64,000 nucleotides of DNA. Source: Cryomorpha ignava. Its GTDB lineage: Bacteria > Bacteroidota > Bacteroidia > Flavobacteriales_D > Cryomorphaceae. This document shows, in pieces, positions 40,116 through 47,831 of the stretch. Numbering within the stretch: the stretch's first letter is position 1; every line of letters starts with the position of its first letter. The notes under the pieces are model-generated. The model saw nothing but the letters and a program-made list of their open reading frames with translations. It was not told where the DNA came from and did not search any database. The stretch covers positions 95,279 through 159,278 of the forward strand of contig NZ_JAAGVY010000004.1 in the NCBI RefSeq assembly GCF_010686655.1. The letters are read 5' to 3'. The translations under genes were made by a program, and so were the position numbers.

Positions 40116-41327
40116 TTAATCTTTGAGATCAATAAACTTGATGTCATCAATAAAAACCTCACCTGCTTCTTCAAAATTAAACATGAGCTGCTTGGTGCGT
40201 GAGAAATCAAAACCCTTCGGCAAATCTGAGAGCGGTATTTTAACAACTCTCCAATTGGTGTCGTAATTGCCTTCTGCTACATACTTTGGTAAGAGCATTA
40301 CATACGTTACTGCGCGATCATAGTCTTCAAGACCAACTTTAATAGGAAGTGACTCGCTACTGCCGTCTGCGCGCTTTATTCTGAACGAAAATCCTTTTGA
40401 ACCAAGAACATTACTTAAATCTACAGGTTTCCACTTATGCCAACTCGCTCCAAAAGTCATCAATTTACATCCTTCTTTCTCCTCCCATTTTGCATGAATG
40501 ATATCTCCTCCTTCATTTAACGAATCCACTGGTTTCATTTCAAAATTCTGACAATCATCTTTTATAAATCCCCAATAATTGTCATTTATAAATTTTTTAT
40601 CAAAAATCACAATGGGAGTTGAAAGTGGATTTGGAAGAACCTCCTCGTCCATCCATGGGACAATGGGTTCGGGTGTATAGTAAACCAGTTCTATATCGTC
40701 GAGGTAAATCTTCCCGCTCTGCTGGAGCTCAAGCTGCAACTGTTTTATGTTGGAAGGATCAAGGTTTTCTTTTTCCATCTCAAAGCTATTAAGCGGAACC
40801 ACAACCTTTTGCCACTCCTCATCGATGGCAGTGCGTTCAAAATACTTATTATCAGTATATGAAAATCCCATTCCTCCGCTATGATCTTCAAGTGTAAGTA
40901 CAATGGGCAAGCCAAACATGCGACCAGATTTAGAACGCACATAAAATTGTATGGCTGCATAATCCATAATAGATGTCAAATCCTTGCCCACATAGCTATC
41001 CCATCCAATACCGATACCGGCAAAATCGCAACCACCCGCAGCTGGGTTCCATTCCAGATCAATTGCCTCAGTTCCTGAATGTGTAAACTCACTTGTGAGA
41101 CTTACCGTTTGACAACTATCTGATTTAAGACCCCACATATCTTTTGCATTATCCCGAAAAATCACAGGCTCAACTACAATTGAGAGTATTTCTGGTTTCG
41201 TTGGCTTCTCTATTGGCTCAAGTCCGTCATAAAGTGTTTGGGGCTTGAATTGGACACAACCAAAAAGCATCAACCCAAAGAAAAACAAGGTAGCGTGCTG
41301 ACAAATCATATGTAGGATTGAACGCAT
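40116..41327 (-). CDS. Lipoprotein with two carbohydrate-binding-like domains
   Basis: 403 residues, lipobox LFGC (Cys at residue 24). The mature part has two related beta-sandwich modules of about 170 residues. Each ends in the same pattern: GLPIVLTLEDHSGG, EWQKVVVPLNSF, LDPSNIKQLQLEL, GKIYLDDIEL in the first, and LPIKVGLEDYDRA, NWRVVKIPLSDLP, FSRTKQLMFNF, GEVFIDDIKF in the second. This resembles the CBM11/CIA30 type of galactose-binding-like fold and suggests binding of beta-glucan. Last gene of a four-gene operon, one base after the next lipoprotein gene. Confidence 0.75.
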   Translation of the reverse strand: MRSILHMICQHATLFFFGLMLFGCVQFKPQTLYDGLEPIEKPTKPEILSIVVEPVIFRDNAKDMWGLKSDSCQTVSLTSEFTHSGTEAIDLEWNPAAGGCDFAGIGIGWDSYVGKDLTSIMDYAAIQFYVRSKSGRMFGLPIVLTLEDHSGGMGFSYTDNKYFERTAIDEEWQKVVVPLNSFEMEKENLDPSNIKQLQLELQQSGKIYLDDIELVYYTPEPIVPWMDEEVLPNPLSTPIVIFDKKFINDNYWGFIKDDCQNFEMKPVDSLNEGGDIIHAKWEEKEGCKLMTFGASWHKWKPVDLSNVLGSKGFSFRIKRADGSSESLPIKVGLEDYDRAVTYVMLLPKYVAEGNYDTNWRVVKIPLSDLPKGFDFSRTKQLMFNFEEAGEVFIDDIKFIDLKD

Positions 41328-41328
41328 A

Positions 41329-42366
41329 CTACAGACTTAAAGGGGCTCCACTTGTGAATGTCATATAATCTATTCCAAATTGTACTTGTAGTGGTGGTGT
41401 AGGTTGTGAATTCATATCAGATATTAACAATACCCGAATGGCCACAATTTTTTGAAGCAATTCTTGTGTGAGACCTACATCTGCCATTGTATGGCTAAAT
41501 TGTTTCCAGCCGGTAAAGTTCAGAGGGAAATCTCCAGTGAGCTGAAAAGTTTGGTCAACTCCATCATTAAATACCCCATTATCATTGGTATCATAAGCAA
41601 ATTGAATTACGGCAATACCATAAGGTCGGCCATCATTGTAAAGAAAAAAGTTGAAATACAAATTTTCGGGCACGGTTGTGGGAAACTGAACGTATTCTGT
41701 GCCATTTATTTGCGGACTGATAACAATAAGTCCTGTAAAAAAGTTTGGCACTACATTATCTGTTCCTTCAAAAAGGTAGAAAAAATCACCATGAGCTGCA
41801 GGAAAAGCCTGAGATCTTGCTGTGTTGTTTGTAAGTTCAAATTCAAAATTACCAAGTGTAATATTAGAACCCGCCGGTTGTTCGAAATCTGTAAAAAGAG
41901 TGCCGGGATAAATTCTCGTTGAACTAATTTCTATCGAAGCAAGACTTGAAAAGTCTACTTCTTCAGGAATTGTCAATTCTATATTACACATTTCTATTTT
42001 GAAGAAAGGAAGTTGAGTTGTATTTCCATTCCACACGGCGTTTACCGAATTAACGATTCGCGAAAAACCTTCTATTCTTTTCACGGCGCCACTCTCATTG
42101 CCAGTAATGGTGATGATCCAATTTACATTCTTATTAAACTCAGCATTAAACAATACGGTTTGGCCAGAGGCAAAATCAACACTATCTCTATTTACTTCTA
42201 ACTCAGAAATGATCATAAAAGGCCCGAAGCGATCTTCCAAATTAGGCCCGTCAGGCTCTTCATCATGGCTGCAAGAAATAGCAAAAATGAGCACTGATAA
42301 GATTCCGAAAAGCTTTAGCAAGTTAAGTCCTGCTTTGCCTTTTGATATGTATTCTTTGCGTTTCAT
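41329..42366 (-). CDS. Surface lipoprotein of the glucan locus, unknown fold
   Basis: 345 residues. The lipobox is AISC (Cys at residue 32) followed by SHDEEPDG, the acidic surface-export pattern of Bacteroidota lipoproteins. The N-terminal third looks Ig-like (SGQTVLFNAEFNKNVNWIITITGN). The rest contains YPGTLFTDFEQPAGSNI and a calcium-loop-like DTNDNGVFNDGVD, then ends in a segment like the binding modules of its neighbours. Its position after two barrel genes parallels the SusD/E/F place, though no SusD TPR motifs are visible. Confidence 0.65.
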   Translation of the reverse strand: MKRKEYISKGKAGLNLLKLFGILSVLIFAISCSHDEEPDGPNLEDRFGPFMIISELEVNRDSVDFASGQTVLFNAEFNKNVNWIITITGNESGAVKRIEGFSRIVNSVNAVWNGNTTQLPFFKIEMCNIELTIPEEVDFSSLASIEISSTRIYPGTLFTDFEQPAGSNITLGNFEFELTNNTARSQAFPAAHGDFFYLFEGTDNVVPNFFTGLIVISPQINGTEYVQFPTTVPENLYFNFFLYNDGRPYGIAVIQFAYDTNDNGVFNDGVDQTFQLTGDFPLNFTGWKQFSHTMADVGLTQELLQKIVAIRVLLISDMNSQPTPPLQVQFGIDYMTFTSGAPLSL

Positions 42367-42370
42367 AAGG

Positions 42371-44158
42371 CTAAAAGTTCATGGTGTATAAAACAAATAT
42401 CTGGTTTAGATTATAGCTTTGTTGACTATTCAAATTATTATCCGATGAAAAAGCGTGGTATTGAAGGGTTATGTAAATTCCTTCTTTAAAGTTATAGCGA
42501 ACACCCCCTGCCAATAGCGTTTCCGTATCGTCTATTATGCTTCTACCCGGAAAATCTGAAACAATATTAAAATTATCAATGCGAGGTATGTAATCGCTAC
42601 CTTCTGCTTGCAGTAGTTTTGCTCCCAGCAATACCTCGAAATCAGTAAAAATTTCAGCTTCAATTCCCAATTCGAGGAGATTAGAAGAAAGGTTAACTTT
42701 TTCTACGTCCAACCCACCTCTATCCGTAAGTTCGTATTGGTATCCAAGGGTAAATCGAAGGTTTTTCTCCCAATCTATATACTTATCGATATGTATTGTG
42801 GCCGCAGCCTTTAGCAAGGTGAAATTCTTAAGTTCCGTAGTTCCTTGTCCTCTAATTTCGCTCATAATCGCAGCATCGAGTCGTGCCTCAAGCTTGTCTG
42901 TATTTTTTCCATAGTCGGCACCTACTGTAATTCCTCGTCGGTTTGGAGTTGCTCTACCATATGGAAATGTATTGCTAAAGCGCGGATCATAAGGCATAAG
43001 CTTATCCGACAATTGAAATGTGTAGATAGCTGGGTCTCTGGTAATGTCAAAAAGTGTGGGTGATCGCTGATCCTGAGCTTCACCGGCACGGTTGTAGTAT
43101 TTCTTAGTTGCATCGTATTCAATACGCTTACTTTGAGCACCGATACTAAAAAATTCGGGCCCTACATCTAGAAAAGATGCATCTACATGAACTTTTTGCG
43201 GTTTTAGATGGAGTGAAGCGCCAAGGTCAAGAAAACTATCATCGCTGGAATAGAAATCTACCGAGTCATTTTTTGAAACCAACCATGATTGGCCGGTTTC
43301 ACCCATAAAATGAAGTGCTGTATTTTTTAAATCCCAAATTTTTAAATCCCAATTAAAGGTTGCCACCGTATTGCGTATTCCTGTATTTGCTTCACCCGAT
43401 TTTAAGTCATCAAACGTATGTGCAAGATAAAAACCGAAATCTGCCTTAGTTTTAAGAGAATCATTAAGCGAATAAGTCGAAAACTGCAACTCGCCACCTG
43501 AAACAAAGCGCGATGGAATAGTAAAAAAATCTGTACCCCTCACCCTGGCAATAAATCCGGTGAATTCCATATCTCTAATCACGTCAGTAAATTGCAAACC
43601 AAAATTAAGATTCGCGCCTTGCAGTCTACGCGTATTGTCTGTTCCGTAGAATTGCTCATAGTAGATAATCTCTTTTTGAGGCATGAATGCGGCTGGTTGA
43701 TTCACATGTCCTTCCTCATCGTAATTGTATAAAGTGTACTTCGAGAGCTTCATATCCATATCACCCACACGATATTTTACTCGATTTGCTATTACACCTC
43801 GCGCCCATAATTCCCGCACCTCTATCGTCATTCCCGAGCCAAAAAAACCGCCAAATTCATTTCTCAACCTAAGGATAGTTTGGACCTCAGTCTTATCATT
43901 AGGAGTTGCATTAATTTTCAAGTCAAGTAAAAACTCTCCATCAGTTAAGCTTCTTGGAGTGAGCGTATCACCTTCTAAGAGATTTCCATCAATTCCTGTT
44001 TGTAAAAGATTGGTTCTTCCCAAGCCGTTAAAACGAATTTTTTCTCCTTGTTCTTCTTTTTCAGATGCCGTTGATGACCCGTCTTGGCTATAGCCAATGT
44101 TGGTGCTCAGTGCAAAAATCAACAGAACCATCGAATACCGTAATGCTTGCTTTTTCAT
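42371..44158 (-). CDS. Outer-membrane beta-barrel protein A of the glucan locus
   Basis: 595 residues with a signal peptide (cleavage near GYSQ|D). Amphipathic strands with aromatic ends run to a C-terminal Phe (VLYTMNF), the BAM recognition end. There is no CarboxypepD_reg domain, plug or TonB box, so it is not SusC-like. It shares the motif NRRGITVG with the next barrel, which suggests a duplication. It may be a porin-like channel or a structural barrel for oligosaccharides. It lies 3 bp from barrel B and 4 bp from the surface lipoprotein gene. Confidence 0.7.
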   Translation of the reverse strand: MKKQALRYSMVLLIFALSTNIGYSQDGSSTASEKEEQGEKIRFNGLGRTNLLQTGIDGNLLEGDTLTPRSLTDGEFLLDLKINATPNDKTEVQTILRLRNEFGGFFGSGMTIEVRELWARGVIANRVKYRVGDMDMKLSKYTLYNYDEEGHVNQPAAFMPQKEIIYYEQFYGTDNTRRLQGANLNFGLQFTDVIRDMEFTGFIARVRGTDFFTIPSRFVSGGELQFSTYSLNDSLKTKADFGFYLAHTFDDLKSGEANTGIRNTVATFNWDLKIWDLKNTALHFMGETGQSWLVSKNDSVDFYSSDDSFLDLGASLHLKPQKVHVDASFLDVGPEFFSIGAQSKRIEYDATKKYYNRAGEAQDQRSPTLFDITRDPAIYTFQLSDKLMPYDPRFSNTFPYGRATPNRRGITVGADYGKNTDKLEARLDAAIMSEIRGQGTTELKNFTLLKAAATIHIDKYIDWEKNLRFTLGYQYELTDRGGLDVEKVNLSSNLLELGIEAEIFTDFEVLLGAKLLQAEGSDYIPRIDNFNIVSDFPGRSIIDDTETLLAGGVRYNFKEGIYITLQYHAFSSDNNLNSQQSYNLNQIFVLYTMNF

Positions 44159-44161
44159 GGC

Positions 44162-46228
44162 TTAAAAAAATGTTTTGAGTTCTATGGTTATTTCGCGTCC
44201 GCGATATTTGTCAAGAGGAAAGCTTCTATCTTCAAAAGTCATCCACCTATGTCTGAAATAAAGTCCCGAATTCTCTGATAACATCCAGTCAAAGCCCACG
44301 CCGACGGCAGTACCCAATTGATCTAATGGCTTATTCGTTTCTTCATTCCATTCGGTAAATCTTCCTCCACGTGCATTTTCGACTCCAAAATATCCGGTGA
44401 GAATAAACTTCGGAATAATTTCGTAGTATACATCCAACTCGTGTTGCTGCACAAAAAGATATGACTCATCATTGTATCCCGGAGCAGCTTCAGCATTCGG
44501 CGATACGCTTCCAAAAAAACCGAGGTAAAAAAGATAGAGAGATCTATCAAATAATCTTGTATTGTACTTCGCTTGGACGTCAGCGGTATTGAAAAATTTT
44601 CTTTGCTTTGCGAGATTAGTACCCGGATCAGCATCAGTTGTTTGCACAAGTTCAGAGGTACCCCTGAAGAAAGAAAGTTTTCGATTGTAAGGACCAAAAA
44701 TAATGGCTCGACTAATTCCCCCAGGAAAAGGGTTATAAATTCTTGACATTGCTAATCCATTGATTCTATGAACATAACTTAATGCGGTAGCTAAAGGATC
44801 AATTTCTTGAGCCAAACTCCAGGTTCCTGCAAGTTTAAGTGCCCCGAACTCATAGCCAGTTCCGATGGTTATTCCTCGCCTGTTGTGAACCAGTTGATTG
44901 GATTGCGCTATTTGACCAGAAACACCTGTTGAACCAACTGTTAATCCAATTTCATCAAAAATATCTGGATTAGAGTTGGTTGCAATTTCTCCGTTTTCAT
45001 TGTAAAAGTTCTTACTAATTTGATAAACTTGAATGTCCAAGGGAACAAACGAGATTGACTCAGGTATTTTAAAACGAAGCATTAAGGCTTCTCCCCATTT
45101 TTCTTCGTAAGTCGGACTCTTGTAGTTCCCTGCACCCAACTCTCCGGATATATTAATTTTTTGAACGTTTAGATCAAGCGAAAGAGAATGCACCTGATAA
45201 GCTCTGGTGATATCTTGATTAATGCTATCCAATGCTGTTTGACTGAATATCGCGTTATAGAATAAGGTTTGATCTTTATTGGCTCCGAATGATCTCCCGA
45301 TTTTACCTCCAGCTAATGTGCTTGGTAAAACCCGACGGTCTCCAGCTAGGCCAAAATAGTTAGGAACATTTCCACTTTGAAGATTTAGTGGGGGATTACC
45401 AAATGATTCCTCTGTTGAATTTATTAATCCACCATTTGCCTGAGTTTTTCCCCAGAATAAGTCTACGGAAATATCGCCGGGGAGCTGAGCTCCGTTCAGT
45501 ATTAAACCCTGAAAAGCCTGATAATTCCAGCGCAGGTCGCCCGCGCTCGTGGACCCGGAGCTCCAAAAAGCGTCATACTTTTCCATATTACTGACACCTT
45601 CCCACGGTGTGCGATCAAAAATCGTGAATTTGTCAAGAACCTGATAAATCCCAATAGTAAAAGGACTCAAATTATACCAATGGATCCCTCCTGCCCGAAT
45701 CCCAAAGTTTCCATGCTGGGTTCTGAAATTTCCGTAAAAATTGATACCTAAGTTCGTAGTGAAAACATTGTTATCTATTGTGCCATCATAAGGTGTAAAA
45801 AAATACAGCTCTGATCCAAAACTTGTTTTTCCATTTGGACGAGCCATTACATTAAGTGACAACATTGGTTCTCTATACCCATCTCCTACAGAATAGCCTC
45901 GCTCGTACGGATTCAATCCAGGATAATATTCCTTCATATTCCTGCCATATCCAAACAATCGGTAATACCCGAAAACTGCAACCTTCTGCCCCCTTTTTTT
46001 GAGCTTGTTTGCTACAAAATCTTCATCATAATGAATCCCGGCAGCCACGTCAATACCATGGTCTGAATCTATTAGTGTAGAATCTACACGTGTAGTAACT
46101 TTATCAACTGGTTGTGCGAATGAAGTATGACTGAATAAACAAGTAAATATTACGACCACTGCAATATAGCAGCGACTAGCGCGGTTATTAACTCTTGTAA
46201 GTTGAGATCGGGAAGATACTTTAAACAT
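44162..46228 (-). CDS. Outer-membrane beta-barrel protein B of the glucan locus
   Basis: 688 residues. Signal peptide about residues 22-39 (FTCLFSHTSFAQ|P), then a barrel with many alternating strands and a C-terminal aromatic end (ITIELKTFF). NRRGITIG near the middle matches NRRGITVG of barrel A. No plug or TonB motifs. First gene of the minus-strand operon. Its upstream region holds the phased TGATGTA boxes and a TATCTTTG -7 element. Family not recognised. Confidence 0.7.
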   Translation of the reverse strand: MFKVSSRSQLTRVNNRASRCYIAVVVIFTCLFSHTSFAQPVDKVTTRVDSTLIDSDHGIDVAAGIHYDEDFVANKLKKRGQKVAVFGYYRLFGYGRNMKEYYPGLNPYERGYSVGDGYREPMLSLNVMARPNGKTSFGSELYFFTPYDGTIDNNVFTTNLGINFYGNFRTQHGNFGIRAGGIHWYNLSPFTIGIYQVLDKFTIFDRTPWEGVSNMEKYDAFWSSGSTSAGDLRWNYQAFQGLILNGAQLPGDISVDLFWGKTQANGGLINSTEESFGNPPLNLQSGNVPNYFGLAGDRRVLPSTLAGGKIGRSFGANKDQTLFYNAIFSQTALDSINQDITRAYQVHSLSLDLNVQKINISGELGAGNYKSPTYEEKWGEALMLRFKIPESISFVPLDIQVYQISKNFYNENGEIATNSNPDIFDEIGLTVGSTGVSGQIAQSNQLVHNRRGITIGTGYEFGALKLAGTWSLAQEIDPLATALSYVHRINGLAMSRIYNPFPGGISRAIIFGPYNRKLSFFRGTSELVQTTDADPGTNLAKQRKFFNTADVQAKYNTRLFDRSLYLFYLGFFGSVSPNAEAAPGYNDESYLFVQQHELDVYYEIIPKFILTGYFGVENARGGRFTEWNEETNKPLDQLGTAVGVGFDWMLSENSGLYFRHRWMTFEDRSFPLDKYRGREITIELKTFF

Positions 46229-46302
46229 ACCTTTAAAATTCTACATAAGAATTGATAGACGACAATTCTAAAAATATTTTTGCTTGGTTTTGCTTGGCAC
46301 TG

Positions 46303-46351
46303 TTCATCAAAGATACATCATTGCATTTTTCACTACATCATATATACATCA
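46303..46351 (-). promoter_or_regulatory. Phased TGATGTA boxes, operon/GH intergenic region
   Basis: Plus-strand TACATCA (reverse complement TGATGTA) at 46314-46320, 46334-46340 and 46345-46351, and a one-mismatch copy TTCATCA at 46303-46309. Spacings are 11, 20 and 11 bp, close to whole helical turns. A TATCTTTG -7 element for the minus operon overlaps them (46308-46315). Likely activator or repressor sites. Confidence 0.65.
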
Positions 46352-46491
46352 ATAAGTAAATCGAACTGAATGGAATGATGAAAACTGGCTACATTCAAGG
46401 CTTGTTTATATCCTCAACAAATCTATCGGTATGAATAAGGAATATCATACTCATTCATAATTACGTCATTAGCAGAATAAAATATTCAAAA

Positions 46492-47808
46492 ATGAATAGA
46501 CCTACTCAGAAATTACTCATTTGTAGCTTTGTACTGATTTTTTCAGTAGTATCATCACTTTCTCAAGGTCAAGAGGCATCGAAAGTCATTAAAGTAGAGC
46601 TTAAAAAAACGGATGGAAACTGGCAGCTCTACAGAGGTGGTGAACCGTATTACATCAAAGGTGTAGGTGGACAAAATTATCTTGACAAAGCAGTGGCCTA
46701 TGGTGCTAACTCGGTACGCACCTGGGGAGCGGGCGAGGCAATTGCTATTCTTGACGAAGCTCACTCCAAAGGACTAAGTGTATTATTTGGACTGTGGGTA
46801 GGCTGTGAGCGCCAAGGTTTTGACTACGATGATTCGAAGGCTGTAAAGGCACAATTAGAGCGTTTTACAGAAATAGTTAAAGAGTATAAGGATCATCCAG
46901 CCATACTGATGTGGGGAATTGGAAATGAAACAGATTTGTTCTATTCGGATTTTAAAGTTTGGAATGCCATAAACGACATTGCCAAAATGGTTCATGACAT
47001 AGATCCAAATCACCCTACCATGACGGTAACGGCAGGTGTAGATGTGGCAGAAGTTCAGCTTGTAAAAGAGCGGGCACCAAACATAGATATATATGGAATA
47101 AATACATATGGTGGACTTATTGGTTTGGATAAAGAAATGCGCGCCTACGGTTGGGATGGCCCATATATTGTTGCAGAGTGGGGGCCAAATGGCCACTGGG
47201 AAGTAGCAAAAACCGATTGGGGTGTTCCCGTAGAACAAACCAGCACCGAAAAAGCAGAGTCATACAAAAAGCGCTACAAGGAAGGAATTCTCAGAGATCA
47301 GGAAATGTGTATTGGGTCATACGTATTTCTATGGGGACATAAACAAGAAACAACGCCTACCTGGTATGGAGTATTTTTGGAGGATGGCACTGAAACGGCA
47401 GTGATGGACGTTCTGGAGGAAGGTTGGTCAGGAAAGCTGCCAAAAAACCAGTCACCGGCTATTACAAGCATCACCATTGAGGGAAAGGATAGATATGAAA
47501 GTGTTTATTTGAGACCAGGTAGAGAATACAACATACAAACGGCTGTAAGTGATGCAGATAACGACCCGTTGGAATTTAGATGGGAAATGCTACCTGAAAG
47601 TACGGATATAAAAAGTGGTGGTGACGCCGAGTCAAAGCCTAAGCCTGTTAAATTCAAAAGCAAGAATGGCAGTTCACAGGATGAGCTTCTATTTGTAACT
47701 CCCTCACGTGAGGGACCTTACAGAATGTTCGTGTACATTTATGATGGAAACGGAAATGCCGCAACAGCGAATATTCCTTTTTATGTTCAGAATGAGCCAA
47801 ACAACTAG
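46492..47808 (+). CDS. Clan-A glycoside hydrolase (GH2/GH5/GH158-like) with Ig-like C-terminus
   Basis: 438 residues, signal peptide ending near SLSQ|G. The TIM barrel (about 35-320) has the acid/base in WGIGNETD (Glu146) and the nucleophile in IVAEWGPNG (Glu229), the two strand-4 and strand-7 glutamates of clan GH-A. An Ig/PKD-like beta domain follows (about 322-435, AVSDADNDPLEFRWEM). The barrel-plus-Ig layout and the beta-1,3-glucan locus would fit GH158 endo-beta-1,3-glucanases, but GH2 or GH5 relatives cannot be excluded. Probably periplasmic or surface-associated. Confidence 0.8.
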   Translation: MNRPTQKLLICSFVLIFSVVSSLSQGQEASKVIKVELKKTDGNWQLYRGGEPYYIKGVGGQNYLDKAVAYGANSVRTWGAGEAIAILDEAHSKGLSVLFGLWVGCERQGFDYDDSKAVKAQLERFTEIVKEYKDHPAILMWGIGNETDLFYSDFKVWNAINDIAKMVHDIDPNHPTMTVTAGVDVAEVQLVKERAPNIDIYGINTYGGLIGLDKEMRAYGWDGPYIVAEWGPNGHWEVAKTDWGVPVEQTSTEKAESYKKRYKEGILRDQEMCIGSYVFLWGHKQETTPTWYGVFLEDGTETAVMDVLEEGWSGKLPKNQSPAITSITIEGKDRYESVYLRPGREYNIQTAVSDADNDPLEFRWEMLPESTDIKSGGDAESKPKPVKFKSKNGSSQDELLFVTPSREGPYRMFVYIYDGNGNAATANIPFYVQNEPNN

Positions 47809-47831
47809 TTGAAGAAAACCCCTGATGCAAC

